Source of the DNA: Gonocerus acuteangulatus
Lineage: Eukaryota; Arthropoda; Insecta; Hemiptera; Coreidae
DNA: 64,000 nucleotides
Assembly (NCBI GenBank): GCA_946811695.1
Contig: OX328123.1
Coordinates: 11,592,698-11,656,697, forward strand
Direction of reading: 5' to 3'
In this document: positions 1 through 11,114 of the stretch, in pieces
How positions within the stretch are numbered: the stretch's first letter is position 1
Layout of the letters: every line of letters begins with the position of its first letter
Made by a program: the position numbers and the translations under genes
The notes under the pieces: model-generated
Seen by the model: the letters and a program-made list of their open reading frames with translations, nothing else
Database searches by the model: none
What the model was told of the DNA's origin: nothing

Positions 1-706
1 GAAAAAAAAAACTTTATTCTGGGACTTCGTCCCATAAGAATAAAAATAAGTACAAAATAAACAATAAAGAAATTTAACCTAAAAATATAAAAAGAAAAAC
101 AAAATATAGAAAGAAAAACAAAATTATAAAAGAACAAAACAAAAAAAGCAACTAATACAAATATTATATGTGAAGCCTTAAATAATAAAATGAAATATAA
201 GTAAATATGTACATTCATTGGAATGGGGCAATGATGATACAATGTTCAGAGGGGAATGGGAATAAAATTAAAGAGTTTAAATAAACAAATAAATATTAAA
301 AAGTTTAATAAATATTAAAGGAATGGGGGCTATAAAAAGATATAAACTAGGAAAATGCATAAACACGAGAAAAAAACAGCAATATAATTTACAAAGGAAA
401 TCAGGTCTTCCTGGTGGTGAAATTTTAAGAAGCGTCTTCCTAGGAGGATAGGAGAAAAGCAAAGAGGCGGGATTTAAAGACAGGTAAGGAAGGAGAGTGT
501 CGAATGGAAAGAGGGATAGAGTTCCAGAAGGAGGAGGCTCGGGAGATGAAGGAACGGTCGAAGAAGGCTGTTTTATGAGTGGGAGGATAGAGATCGGAGG
601 GACGGGAGCGGGTACCACGGGAATGGACAGCAGATTTAAACTGCAGGAGGTTGTAAATATAGGAAGGAGATTTGGAAGAAATGGTTTGGTTATTAGGGTT
701 TTCTTA
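1..706 (-). mobile_element. 3' end of a non-LTR retrotransposon (ORF2 C-terminus plus 3' UTR)
   Basis: On the minus strand an open segment from about 706 to the TAG at 442-440 encodes a typical LINE ORF2 tail: a Ser/Arg-rich stretch (HSRGTRSRPSD), then RSFISRASSFWNSIPLSIR and a terminal FKSRLFAFLLSS. The pattern 'RSF...WNSIP...FK..L' is the usual C-terminus after the reverse transcriptase in CR1/L2/Jockey-type LINEs. Downstream (439 to 1) lies a purine-rich 3' UTR ending in a short hairpin (GGGAC GAA GTCCC) followed by AATAAAG at the window edge. The copy is 5'-truncated near 706, just after a stop in this frame. The clade is not resolvable from so short a piece. Confidence 0.6.
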
Positions 707-1316
707 ACTCATTCAATATTTTCTTAATCAGCTATTTGTAGACTTGGCGGTTTGCCTCCGCCTCAAAAGTTGCCTTATTTAATAAGCTTTAAAATGGTAC
801 CCTGTTGATTTTAAAAAAAATTCTTTAAGTCTATTTTTTTCTGATTTCTAAGTCAAAACCAATACGTTTGCTTTAGTGTGAAGAAGCCATTACGAACACA
901 TTATTTAATTTCACGCGAATATGGTGATGTACGATCCTTTCCACTCTCGGTACACACACTTTTTGCTCTGATTAAGGATTAGGGGACACTTCGGAAAGAG
1001 TGAAAGATGACAGAAGAACATATTTGAAATAATCACAATTATTGTTATTATTCTAATACAATAAATACAGATCTTATATTTTTATGCTTTGAGGGTCTTG
1101 TTTTATTAAATTTCTATTTTTAAGAGTAGTATAATAGTATTCTCATTTAAATCTATTTTTTCCACTTTATATTTGCAGGAGAGAGTTTTTTCAATACAAT
1201 TTCTAACGATTGTAATGAATAGCCCAGTTACTTATAAGCAATAACTTATAAGCAGAAATGGTGGTGTCTAATTTTATTGAATAGAATAGAATTAAAAATA
1301 GAAATTTGATAAAATA
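707..1316. other. AT-rich spacer, nothing recognised
   Basis: No coding segment, inverted repeat or known element end was found here. It lies between a LINE tail and the 3' end of a minus-strand Helitron. Confidence 0.5.
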
Positions 1317-1639
1317 CTAGCTGACCCGGCGAACTTCGTACCGCCCAACAGTCAATTCTTTAATTTTTTTTAATACTTATTCTGCTATTTGGGACACCCG
1401 GACAGCTAGTAAGATAAAAAAAAAAAAAAAAAACCTTAATAAGTCGACAATTAAAGTATGTAAAAAAATAAAAATTATAAAACACTAAAATTCTTTTAAT
1501 AGTCAGTAAAAAATCACAGTCAAAATTACAATATCAGATTTCTTATTATAATACCTACTTATTACATTTCATTTTATTTTTACTTATTCTAAATTAAGTT
1601 TCACTTTTATTGTAGTAGTTAATGGTACACGATATTTTT

Positions 1640-1800
1640 TGTTTCATTACCTGACTCGTAAATAAACAGAGCAGATGGTTTTCCAACACAGGAACAGGCA
1701 ACATACAATTGACCATGCGAGAAACATGGGTTTTATAGATTAATACCACAAACACTTAATGACTGCCCCTGGGAATTGTTTATAGTCAAACTGAGTTGAT
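1640..1800 (-). pseudogene. Helitron helicase (PIF1-type) C-terminal remnant
   Basis: Minus-strand translation gives LTINNSQGQSLSVCGINL, a stop, then NPCFSHGQLYVACS and GKPSALFIY. This matches the last helicase motifs of PIF1-family helicases in Helitron proteins (T-x-N-x-SQGQ-S-L, then SHGQLYVACSR). It carries one in-frame stop and lacks the Walker motifs, so it is a relic. The same remnant is in the H2 copy at 23423-24529. Confidence 0.65.
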
Positions 1801-1876
1801 AGGTCCAATAGCAACACAGCTGCAGGCACTTTAATGAATTCACAGCAGCTCGATTCAGACTTGCACCATTATTAGT

Positions 1877-2032
1877 CTAATGTCGCGCTTCGCGGATCTG
1901 TCTTAACCAAATTCTTTCACGTTCATTGCGATCTTCACGTTCCTGGGCAGTACGATTAGATTGATAATTAATTTGATGCGTTGCATTTCGGGATCTTCGG
2001 CCTAAATTCGTCCGCCGTCTTTTAGCAGGCAT
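1877..2032 (-). pseudogene. Helitron protein N-terminal fragment
   Basis: 51 residues beginning MPAKRRRTNLGRRSRN and ending ERIWLRQIREARH. A basic, Arg-rich start followed by repeated 'RNxxERxRxRQxR' character is typical of the N-terminus of insect Helitron Rep/helicase proteins. An upstream in-frame ATG at 2146 adds 38 residues, but MPAKRRR is the usual family start. The frame runs into a stop at 1877, and the bases that follow still resemble the next part of the Helitron N-terminus before joining directly to helicase sequence. No Rep (HUH) motif remains, so it cannot be a working replication initiator. Confidence 0.6.
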
Positions 2033-2280
2033 ATTTAGTAAGTCACAAACACACAACACTTTAGTAATTTTATAGAAATTTGCGGCTTTTAGATTTAGTA
2101 ATATTATAGATGCACAGCAAAGAGATGTATACAATTCAAGTGACATTTTACCACAGACAATTTACATTTTACCTTTTTTTTTTTTAGTAATGTTACCATC
2201 GTATAAATATTGACAAATATTGACATTAATATTTATACGATACTAATGTCACTCAATTATGTTGCCTTCCCAGAACCCCT

Positions 2281-2605
2281 CGACTAACACTTTATGGTAT
2301 GGTATTAAAGTTCAAATTGACCTTTAAGTATTATTACGAATATTTTGTATGGGAATATAGAAAAGTGGAGTCTTTTTTACTTCGTTAATGCAAATATAAA
2401 TTAATTTGAATTGCATTATTAACATGTGATTCTAATGTCACCTAGTGATTAGATGTTCTTATTTATTTAATTTTTTTCTTATACACAAATAACCAAATAC
2501 GTTAACTGTTAAAAATATTATAATTGAGAACATATGTTTTTATTTAAAAATGAATTTGCATAAGCGGTTCCCGCATAAGCGTGTTTGTTTTGTTTTTTAT
2601 AGCTG
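2281..2605. other. AT-rich repeat-derived stretch
   Basis: No gene seen. A segment near 2493-2532 (AAATACGTTAACTG and following bases) recurs at 19030-19070 beside another Helitron piece, so the stretch is probably decayed Helitron-associated sequence. Confidence 0.4.
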
Positions 2606-2867
2606 GGAAGACCGCTTACCAAAGTTGTCCCGCAAGGAATGGAACCGTAATTTGCGCCATGGAGACATCAATCTTCCCGTTTTTCGCCAAATGGACGCGA
2701 GAACTGTAGTTTCTTCATAAGTGCTGAACTGGTTCATTCCCGAGCAGAAAGCTGTTACTGCACTGGTTCCACCCGATGAGTCTAAGGTGGTCTATGTAAA
2801 ATACAGCTTCAGCCTTCCTTTTAGAACCACCGTCAACAGAGGATCAATAAATCCTTCTTTTTCTGTA
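2606..2867 (+). pseudogene. Coding-like segment, possible decayed exon
   Basis: Frame starting TGG GAA GAC reads WEDRLPKLSRKEWNRN..., then after one TAA a second open part with FIPEQKAVTALVPPDESKVV and YSFSLPFRTTVN. About 87 codons with one stop. It follows a pyrimidine-rich stretch ending in TATAG that could be a 3' splice site. I do not recognise the protein; it may be a host exon relic, transposon coding sequence or chance. Confidence 0.25.
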
Positions 2868-2968
2868 AACTGATCCAGTTTGTTAGGATAATAGGTTGTG
2901 AAGTGTTGTATTAAAAGAACGCCATAAGGTTTTTAGAAAATTGTGGGACATGGTTCTCCGTGAACTTA

Positions 2969-3141
2969 GGGTGCGTTTACACTGGGGTAGTTATTGCAGG
3001 ATATTTATATCAGAGAGAAATTCTGACTAATGGAAGCCATGTAGAATTTATGTCTGACATAAATTTTACATGGTGTCCATTAGTCAGAATTTCTCTCCGA
3101 TATAAATATCCTGCTATAACTATCCTAGTGTAAACGAACCC
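2969..3141. mobile_element. Palindromic MITE, PIF/Harbinger-type
   Basis: A 173-bp near-complete palindrome bounded by GGGTGCGTTTACACT and AGTGTAAACGAACCC. It is flanked on both sides by TTA (2966-2968 and 3142-3144), the 3-bp duplication typical of PIF/Harbinger elements, whose ends often start with GGG. It encodes nothing. Confidence 0.7.
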
Positions 3142-3193
3142 TTAGGTTAGATGTAAAAAAAAAAGTGGAGTTCAGAGAATAAAGTGCAGGCCT

Positions 3194-3456
3194 AAGGCAG
3201 AAAGCTTTTTGTTGAGGTAGTAAAACAAGAAGAAACATTTCAACGTATTCCATTTTTCAACAAGACAGCTTACTTAATGTTTTCTATTTTTCACGCTGAT
3301 GACAAAGGGAAACTAAACGCTTGGAAGATATCAGATATTTTCAACCTGAGAGCCCTTACAAATTTTGAAAATACCTTTTCTTCTTTAAAATGTAATAACC
3401 TAGATAAAAATACTTTTTCTATTTTTTTCGGTCTGATATATATTAAACACAGTTAA
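3194..3456 (+). other. Open frame of about 87 codons, unrecognised
   Basis: An uninterrupted + frame reads KLFVEVVKQEETFQRIPFFN and continues to FHADDKGKLNAWKISDIFNL, ending in TAA at 3454. The only ATG is internal. No family recognised; AT-rich sequence makes chance openness possible. Confidence 0.2.
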
Positions 3457-3469
3457 TGATTTAAGGGGT

Positions 3470-3726
3470 GATACGACCTTTTGCGATCAAAATAAAAATA
3501 ATTTTCTTGAATTTATAAATAAAAAATAAATTGATATTTTTCAATTCTTTATATCAAACGTTTTAAAGGGGACATTAAAGTATCCAAAAAAAAAAAAAAA
3601 AAAATAGTTTCAATTATTCGAAAAAAATGGCTCGGCTGTGTCTGACGAACGGAAACGTCCTAAGTACATTACTAGCAGTTGTAGTCATTGTGATGCCGAA
3701 TGGTGATTGATAAGAAAGTGTTGTTT
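3470..3726 (+). repeat. Interspersed repeat also found beside LINE B
   Basis: Ordered similarity (TTTATAAATAAAAAATAAAT, an A-run, then ATGTCTGACGAACGGAAA) is shared with 32457-32620, the flank into which LINE B inserted. No coding capacity. Confidence 0.5.
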
Positions 3727-4194
3727 TTAGCGCGGTCCCTCCCTCCGTCCATTAGGAGGAACCCATCTTATATGGTTGTCCTCATGACGCAATCCGGAAT
3801 TGCAGACTAAAAAAAATTTACGTAAATGGAAGATAATCATTCAAAAGCTCACTAAATTTCCTGCAAAAAAGATTCCGAAGCAATTTTCAATTAGGCGATG
3901 TCAATCGGAGAAATAAGTGCTTAAAACTTCAAATGTGTTTGTTTGGTTCTTTCGAGCGGGCTTTGTAGTTGTTAAGCTCACTTTTTAATTGGTTGTTGTT
4001 TTTTTTGTTTTAAATTGAATTTATTTGTAGAATTAGTATTATAGTAGAAAAATAAAAGAAAATGAGACAAATTTTAGCACTTTCCCCCGAAGGAAAGTAG
4101 CTATTGAGGTTGCACTCATGATGGAGTTTTTAAAAAAATTCTTCAAATCTTTATCGATCCTACCTAGTAGACACCGAAAATGACCCCAGTTAAA

Positions 4195-4227
<33 letters not shown>

Positions 4228-5036
4228 TATATACATATATATATATAGTTACATATGTGTCCGTTAACACGATACAGGCCAGAGTTTTTGTTTTTTCGCC
4301 ACGAAACTTGGTATGTAGTATTCCCTCATCAAACGATTGAACGAGTTCGTTAACCAACAAATTCGGTCCATCCGGAGGGGGGGGGGGGGGGGGGGGGTTA
4401 CTCCGGAGCCAAAGTACTTATTTGTCAATACCAGCCGTAATTTTTGTTATATTTCAACGAAACTCGCTATTCGTTGTGGTCTGAAGAGAAAAATTTGCTG
4501 TTACTAATTTCCTTATACCAGTCGTAATTTGTGTTGTATTGTTAGTAAAATCTTTATACGTCCAGGCTTTCTAATAAGAAAGAAGTTTTGTGAAAATGAA
4601 CTAAATCGGTCTATTGGGGGGGGGGGTTTACTTTGTACTATGTTTGAATTGAATTCTCCCGCCAAACGTAGGTTCACGAAACTGATCAAGATCAATAGAT
4701 GAATATGTGGAGCTTTGTGTATTTATTACGTAGTGTAGTACCACGCATACACAAAACTCTGGAAGGAAATTAATTAGAAAATTAATAATTGAAACTGATA
4801 TTTATCATTATTTAATAATGACTTTTGATATTCATCAATACATTGAACTCTAGAGGGTGCTGGCCGACCAAGCTGTGGACTGTATGGTGTTTTTCCAGCT
4901 AAGGGTCAGTCCCTTTCTCACGGCCGTGTAAAGCATATCACGAAAGGTCTAACCAAAATTATAGCTGTTTACATTTAAATCTTTCTAGGGATAAAAACGG
5001 AACCATGCTGAGATGACTCAGTTCCTGCGAGTCGGA
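3727..5036 (-). mobile_element. Helentron/DINE-like element, family F2, interrupted
   Basis: On the minus strand the 5' leader at 5036 reads TCCGACTCGCAGGAACTG, followed by a subterminal segment CAGCATGGTTCC. The 3' end at 3727 is a hairpin ending in CCGCGCTAA. The block next to it (3731-3800) aligns with 35632-35700 of a cleaner F2 copy. An F1-family copy (4074 to about 4790) lies inside. The pairing of these two ends as one element is an inference, because the middle is rearranged. Confidence 0.4.
4074..4790 (-). mobile_element. Helentron/DINE-like element, family F1, 5'-truncated
   Basis: Minus strand: part of block A (4260 to about 4790), (TA)n at about 4195-4245, block B (4077-4190) and the F1 3' hairpin ending CTAA at 4077-4074. 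Block A contains the F1 monomers with long G runs (20 consecutive G at 4378-4397). The usual 5' leader was not found near 4790. Confidence 0.6.
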
Positions 5037-5607
5037 CTTTTTCATAATGATGCTAGAACACTTACGGCTAGAACACCGATACAAAAAAAATATTGAATTT
5101 ATTTCAGACCTTTTGCCGCACACTGCTTACACCTTGGACTTCGACCAAAGATATCGTCGATACAACTGCTGAGTATCGAATGTGAAAAAATGCATCTTTC
5201 ATTTTCAATCATTATTAATTTCTGCTGGACTTATGCACGACAAACTCTTGAATCTTAGTTCACTCTATGACAGGGAAAGAATTCAACTGTCAAAAGGTCA
5301 AATCTGCCAAATATTTCACTGTCCAAAAAAAAAGAGTTTTGAATTAACGCTTTTCCACTCTGAAAAGTGGTGATTTTCACATTCGATACTTAGCATTTGT
5401 AACGACGATTGTGCAGGCAAGGTAATTCAATCTATAAAATGGATTGAATATTACTCCAAACCTGAAAATTGATTAGGGTGGTTCTAAAAATAAATGAAAG
5501 TGGGCTGTATTTGAATCTAATTAATTGAAATATATTAATGACAATATACAAGGGTTGAGCTTTATGGTGGGGGTGGATGTGATGGTTGTTGGACTCACAT
5601 AATTGTG
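5037..5607. other. No recognisable feature
   Basis: AT-rich, with no coding segment or element ends that I can support. Confidence 0.4.
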
Positions 5608-5895
5608 TAGAAGGTAGAAAAATAATGTCTCTCCACTGTTTTTCAAAGTATTTATTAGCAAAAGCTTTTCGAGAACATGGTTCTCATCGTCAGTGCATCT
5701 ATTACTCCACAGGTATTACTGCTAACCGCCTCTCCGAACAGGTGTGAGGATTACCTCACAACTGTTCGGAGAGGCGGTTAGCAGTAATACCGGTGGAGTA
5801 ATAGATGCACTGACGATGAGAACCATGTTCTCGAAAAGCTTTTGCTAATAAATACTTTGAAAAACAGTGGGGAGACATTATTTTTCTACCTTCTA
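5608..5895. repeat. 288-bp near-perfect palindrome (fold-back)
   Basis: Left arm starting TAGAAGGTAGAAAAATAATG is the reverse complement of the right arm ending at 5895, with only about three mismatches per arm of roughly 140 bases. The centre (5752) has a 4-nt spacer between TGTGAGG and CCTCACA. No coding and no clear target duplication. Confidence 0.85.
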
Positions 5896-6969
5896 CGAAA
5901 TCGAGAACTCCACAAATAACGCTGCATACATCACACACATAATTGTGTTTGAAATTGTACAGTTTGTTGCTGGCCGGCCCTCTCTCCCTCCTCCCACACC
6001 AGGATAGTTTTCTTCTCCTACTCACTCATCATGAAGACACTGAACGAGCGTAGGAAGGAATAAATTGTCTTTTTCTTGATGCCTGCTCTTTCTTCTTGTG
6101 TTCTCACTCACTTGTTTTTTTTTCACACCATATGATCTATATAGTCATTTATTGTTCAGCTGGATGTGTGATCCCTGAACAACGATACGTTCATTTATTT
6201 CATGCCTTGTAAAATGCTTTACTAGGGAAAAAGTTAAATTCTAAACAGAAAATACTAAATTAACTTTCTTTATCAAATATGTTTGCTACAGAAATGAAAT
6301 TTAAAAGCTATTTTGTAGACGGGGAGATATTGTAGACAGTGAAGATACATCATTGTGCAATGCTACACCTACTTTCTGCCTATCACTCTCACCGTATCAA
6401 GATCTACCTGTATACCCAGTTACGTCAAAACGGTCAAACGGTGTGAATTTGTTTATATCTGTCTAGATGTAGTTCGTGAGACAGCCGAGAGAGGCCAGCA
6501 CCACAGCAGTTCTGAAAAAAGCCGACAGAGGCCAGCACCAGAGCCTGCGAATAGATAGCTCTTATCAAAGAAAGGCCAGCGCTCCTTAGTTAGACAGTGA
6601 CTGTTGATATAAAATTTAAATAAACTGCATTACATGATTATATAATGATGTAAGGTCATCAATGAGTTCGAGTTATTCTTATAGTCGAGTTATTCTATTA
6701 TTAAAAATAGCCGTCACAATCTGAATGGTTCAGTGTAGCCAATTTTTCTTGAACAAAACTTATGACCTTTTGAAATTTTGAAATTTGACTATTTTGACCT
6801 AGCCTAGGAGATTTCCCGTTGCAAGACCTACCTGTGTGCCAAGTTTGGTCACAATCGGTCAAACGGTGTAGATTTGTATAAGGAACGAACAGACAAACAG
6901 AAAAACAGACAGACACGTGATTTATATATATTTATATATGCTTGATGTTTATTTTTCGTCGCTGGGATG
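5896..6969. other. Unassigned stretch with a diverged repeat end
   Basis: No gene recognised. Two diverged copies of one motif occur: around 6395-6460 (CGGTCAAACGGTGTGAATTT) and 6840-6910 (CGGTCAAACGGTGTAGATTT followed by an ACAG-rich tail). They look like ends of an interspersed repeat. Confidence 0.4.
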
Positions 6970-7357
6970 ATATTTTTAGATGGAACGGCATTTTTCTCCA
7001 GCGGTGGTACTCCTCCTCACTTCTTCCTGGGATATTTCGATGGGTTCATCTCCATCTTCGTCAGCCAGGTACTTGTTTCTTCCTCGGTGGTTGCCAAAAA
7101 GACGCAATACCATCAGCGCTACTAACGGACAGAATCCCAACTACACCAGGGAGCTTCAACACCATTGGTCCGCCGATACTGGGGCTAGAGAGTAGAAAGG
7201 GCGCCCAGATCGAGAAAAATTTTATTCCCTTGGCAGCCACCGAAGAAGAAACAAGTACCTGGCTGACGAAGATGGAGATGAACCCATCGAAATATCCCAG
7301 GAAGAAGTGAGGAGGAGTACCACCGCTGGAGAAAAATGCCGTTCCATCTAAAAATAT
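6970..7357. repeat. Inverted repeat with 128-bp arms and 132-bp loop
   Basis: Arms at 6970-7097 and 7230-7357 are reverse complements with few differences; the loop 7098-7229 is unrelated. The right arm, read forward, is open and coding-like (KYLADEDGDEPIEIS, then EEVRRSTTAGEKC), so the arms may derive from a captured gene piece. A (TA)n tract follows directly. Confidence 0.7.
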
Positions 7358-7418
<61 letters not shown>

Positions 7419-7420
7419 TG
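7358..7420. repeat. (TA)n microsatellite
   Basis: Almost pure TA dinucleotide repeat bordering the inverted repeat on its left. Confidence 0.9.
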
Positions 7421-8253
7421 TATGTGTGTTTATATATACTGACTAGTTGGTGTTAACTAATAACTAACAAATGATATTTATTAAATCACTTTCACTGTTC
7501 TAAACCGGACAATTAGCGTTATTTCGAATGGGGATATTGGTAGCTAAATTACCTGAAATGCTCTGTGTTTGTTAATAATTTGCTACTATAGCAATTAGTG
7601 GTGGGATAATCCACAAGAGAAACCTTAAATAAATTACTAATTTCCATATTAAGTGCAAATCTATTGGGCCTTCTGTACTCATGATTTATTCCTGGCCATT
7701 ATTTTAGGCGATTGTGCCCGCAGAATTGCCTTTTGTCAATAATTTACGGTTTTTAATTCAAAATTCGCTCCCTCAGTAGCTGAGTAAATTGACAAATATC
7801 TTTAGCAAAGCTTTAATTACTCAAAATATTGAAGGTTTTATCTACGGATTTTCGTTTTTAGGCTTCTAGGTACAATTTTTATACGTCCTGTAAAGTAGAG
7901 AAACAGATGAAACCATTTTCTAGGAAAATATGGATAAAAAAATTTTTTTCAACTAATTTTAGTATGGAGTTAGGGAAGCACTAGAAAAAGAAAACAAATT
8001 AAAAGGCTTGACAAGTTTTGGAATCCTCGTAAATTTTTTTAAATATCTCTATAACAGTTCGGAAATTGGGGTAGTTGGAAGGTGACCATTCGAAAGCATG
8101 CTAAATTTTCTACAAAAAATGTTCTGAAGTAATTGTCGATGGGTCGATGTCAATCCGCGAAAGAAGTATCTATAACCGTCGGTTTCGTTCTCTTGTGTCT
8201 AGTTTAGTTTTTAATTGGATATAACAGTAAAATGAGTATTTTAGTAAAACAGG
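7421..8253. other. Non-coding; contains a copy of interspersed repeat D
   Basis: The part 7960-8170 resembles 63780-63990 in reverse orientation and parts of 3830-3960 (shared ACCATTCGAAAGC, TTCTACAAAAAA, CGATGTCAATC). Nothing coding seen in the rest. Confidence 0.4.
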
Positions 8254-8728
8254 TTTTTTTTTTTGTTTTTTTTTTTAAATTATTATTATTGATTATTACA
8301 ACAATATGAGTTAACATATTTCTAGTAATATTGCTGGTTCTGTTATAATGATATTGTGAGGCTTGATGTGGGAATATGATCAATTACAAAACCCACAATA
8401 GTAATGCATTAAAGAAAAAATAAATAAAAAGATAATATAAAATAATAATGAAACAACTGTAAACAATTTTAAATGAAAATATAACACACTTTGTGCACTG
8501 CAGATGTTAAAGCAAATTGTCTCTAGGCCACCTCCGCTTCAGCCTTCTATGGGGATTTTGTGGATTTTGGAACGAGGATAGAGAATTTATTAAAGGATTT
8601 GGATGGCCTGGGAGATTGGAATGGGACTTCTGATAGACTGATTTGGCCAGGGATTGGATAAAGGAGATATTGAAGTCATTATGGAGGGTTAAGTTCGAGA
8701 CATAGTAAGGAGCATTGGATATTTAGGG
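8254..8728 (-). mobile_element. 5'-truncated Jockey-clade LINE fragment
   Basis: Minus-strand frame reads ISNAPYYVSNLTLHNDF, then HSNLPGHPNPLINSL, and ends RRLKRRWPRDNLL with TAA near 8504. The order 'NAPYYV-N-LH-DF ... HPNPLI ... RRLKRRWPRD' is the standard C-terminus of Jockey-clade ORF2 (endonuclease-RT, no RNase H). A 3' UTR of about 230 bp leads to an A-tail, seen as T-runs at 8254-8278. No target duplication identified. Confidence 0.75.
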
Positions 8729-8738
8729 TACAAATGCA

Positions 8739-9364
8739 GTTTCACGCCCTCCAAACCGATTTATTTCAAATTTTGTACAATAACGTATTTTGATGCGCTA
8801 AACACGAATACGATAAAAAAAAAAACCGTCGGATTTAACTAGGAAAGAAGTTATTAAGCACTAAAGTTCACTGTTATGCAGGTTATGAGAGCTATTAATT
8901 ATAGCGAGTTGGATTGACTGGGTTTTTTTTATCTTCTTGAGCGATTGTAGCGAGCGGAAACGCATAGCACGTATGCCCTTAAGCGACTGGTGAGGATGCC
9001 CTTAAAATTAACAATATTTTCGAATAAATGGTTTCTGAACATTTTAAATGAGAGTTCTCTGTTTCCCAATGTTACATTTCTGCGCATGCGCGTGTTTACA
9101 AATACGCTGATGACGCCTAGTTTTATAACCTTCCTAACTTTAGTGCTTAATATTATATTCTATTAGTTTTAGCGAGTTGGATTGACTGGGGTTTTGTTAT
9201 CTTCTTGAGCGAGCGTAGCGAGCGGAAACGCATAGCATGTATGCCTTAAAGTCGTCATTTATGCTTTAAAGTCGTCACAAATTTAGTTGTTTACATTAGC
9301 TCTCTTAACATGCATAACTATATTGTGCAAAATTTGAAAGAAATCAGTTTTGTGGACGCGAAAC
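8739..9364. repeat. Inverted-repeat unit with internal direct repeats
   Basis: Ends 8739-8785 and 9318-9364 are inverted copies (around TTTCAAATTTTG). Inside, a segment of about 85 bp (GCGAGTTGGATTGACTGGG ... CGGAAACGCATAGCA) occurs twice in direct orientation, at 8900 and 9172. No coding sequence. Confidence 0.5.
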
Positions 9365-10061
9365 TTCAGTTCTACCTTAGTTTGAATGATAAATCTACAT
9401 ATGAAGGTTTCAGAGCATACTTAGTAAAACAGGGTTAGAAAATAAGAAACATATTTGTAACACTATTTTCCTAGAGCGATGAGGTGGGAGTAATTTCCGT
9501 TTAGTATACTGTTAGTTTCCTTTTTTGCGGCTAAAGTCTTCCCTTTGAAAATCTTATTTTACATGTTTCATGAAAAATCAAAACTGTTCCTGTTCTAAGC
9601 TTTCCATTGACACTATGGCTAAGAAGCGAAACGCGCTACGATGACGAAGTTCCTGTGACTCTTTATTATTTATTTATTAATTAAGCTTATCGCAACTCAG
9701 GCGACGAAACTGCAGCTTGAAAGAATTGAGGTAAGTAGAAGAAAGTCAATTGTATAGTCAGTGATAAATTGTAAAGTAAATTAAAAGTACGAGTCGTAAG
9801 TAAAGTAGTACGTATTAGCTGATAGAAGTAACTTAATTCTGTGTTGATATTTCAGTGTCTCACTCAGTGATATTTACTTCCAGAAATAAAAAGGGGGGAA
9901 GGAAAACAAGAGGGGAGAAAAGGCAAAAATAAGACAATAAATAGACAGATAAAAGAAGGAAGGGAAGAATAAATTTATATTATATATAACAAAAATAAAC
10001 AATTGAAACAAGGGGAGAAAAAAAAATAAATAAATAAAAAAATAAAAAGGAAAGGGCGTAG
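9365..10061. other. AT-rich stretch ending in a LINE 3' UTR
   Basis: 9365-9880 shows nothing recognisable. 9890-10061 is purine-rich and lies directly downstream (minus strand) of a LINE ORF2 tail, so it is probably its 3' UTR. Confidence 0.4.
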
Positions 10062-10463
10062 CTAGATTTTATCCAGAGTTTTGATGTTGGAAAGGAATTG
10101 GAATATGTCTGAAATATGTTTGCTGTCATCTGAAAGTAATTCATGCATGTTTGATGGTAAGGCAGTGTTTAGCCTGAGTCTGCAGTCTGTCAGTAAGTGT
10201 TTAACAGTAAGTGTTGTATTGCAGTACTGGCATATTGGTCTGTCTTGTCGTGTCATAAGGTATGAGTGAGTCAGTAGGGAATGGCCTATCCTCAGCCGGC
10301 AGAGGACGACTTCTTCTCGTCTATTACTTCTGCTACTTGAAGGCCATTCCCGAACTGTATACTTAATCTCCCTTAATTTATTATCTGTAACTTTAAACCA
10401 GGTATCCTGCCAAATTTGCATTATTCTCTCTTTACCCTCAGAGTGCAAGTCTTGGTACGTCAA
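10062..10463 (-). pseudogene. I-group LINE ORF2 C-terminal fragment
   Basis: 133 residues from the region after RNase H: an IWQDTW segment, DNKLREIKYTVREW, then REEVVLCRLRIGHSLLTH and a Cys/His motif (CQYCNTTLTVKHLLTDC), ending near SNIKTLDKI. The same layout ends ORF2 of LINE A (16237) and LINE B (26822). Upstream similarity continues to about 10600 with stops, so this is a 5'-truncated, decaying copy. It is the closest relative in the window of the segment amplified in the 163-bp satellite. Confidence 0.75.
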
Positions 10464-10763
10464 ACTGTCAATGTCCTGTTGTTCTTTTCGTCCTGCAAGT
10501 TTTGCTATTTATTATATATGCCTGTATTTTTCATGCACCCAAGTGTTTGTATTAGTGAAGCGAAGGTGAAATGTGCTATTTCAGTTTCGATTTGGTGGCT
10601 TGGTTGAAGCGAGTGACTACTGATCGTCGCTGTGGTGTATTTTTAGCACTTTCCTCCGAAGGAAAGTAGCTATTGAGGTTGGACTCATGACGGAATTTTT
10701 GAAAAATTTCTTCGAATCTTTATCGATCCTATCTAGTAGACACCGAAAATGACCCCCGTTAAA

Positions 10764-10768
<5 letters not shown>

Positions 10769-10819
<51 letters not shown>

Positions 10820-10820
10820 A

Positions 10821-10862
<42 letters not shown>
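10769..10862. repeat. (TA)n tract 5' of LINE A
   Basis: TA dinucleotides with one short interruption, abutting the LINE A 5' end. It is the F1 element's internal microsatellite and continues after LINE A at 16793-16818. Confidence 0.9.
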
Positions 10863-10865
<3 letters not shown>

Positions 10866-11114
10866 TTGGTGTCTAGACACCGTCGGGGTAAGACGTGTTA
10901 GGTTAGACCAGTGCCGATTGTAGCTATATCTATAGGAGGCTGATTCAACCCTTCATCGGGCCGGCTACCACCTGCCTTCAAAGGATCTGCCGCCGACACT
11001 TCCTGCTTCAGCACTTGCTATCAGGGAGTATTTTAGTCATTTAATATATAATTTTTCTTATTTATATTTCACCCTTCTATTTATTTATTTATTTTCGCAT
11101 TAATTTCTCATTTT

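Larger units (their letters stand above)
1317..2280 (-). mobile_element. Non-autonomous Helitron, subfamily H2, internally deleted
   Basis: The minus-strand 3' end is CTAG at 1320-1317 followed by T, preceded by a hairpin-forming stretch (GGCGGTACGAAGTTCGCC), as expected for Helitrons. Reading 5' to 3' on the minus strand, the element holds a Helitron N-terminal peptide (2032-1877) joined to a PIF1-type helicase C-terminus (about 1800-1640). A second copy at 23423-24529 has the same order and the same internal junction, so the deletion predates their spread. The 5' TC terminus seen in the second copy was not found here; homology fades near 2280. Confidence 0.75.

Noticed and set aside
4378..4397. 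20-G run as a functional G-quadruplex site
   Set aside because: The homopolymer is an expanded C/G run found in each F1 block A monomer; length varies between copies and no function can be inferred.
5756..6025. 89-residue minus-strand open frame
   Set aside because: Most of it lies in one arm of the 288-bp palindrome and nothing protein-like is recognisable.
10617..10880. Ile-Tyr-rich open frames over (TA)n tracts (also near 4039, 20472 and 55043)
   Set aside because: Translation of dinucleotide repeats; no biological signal.
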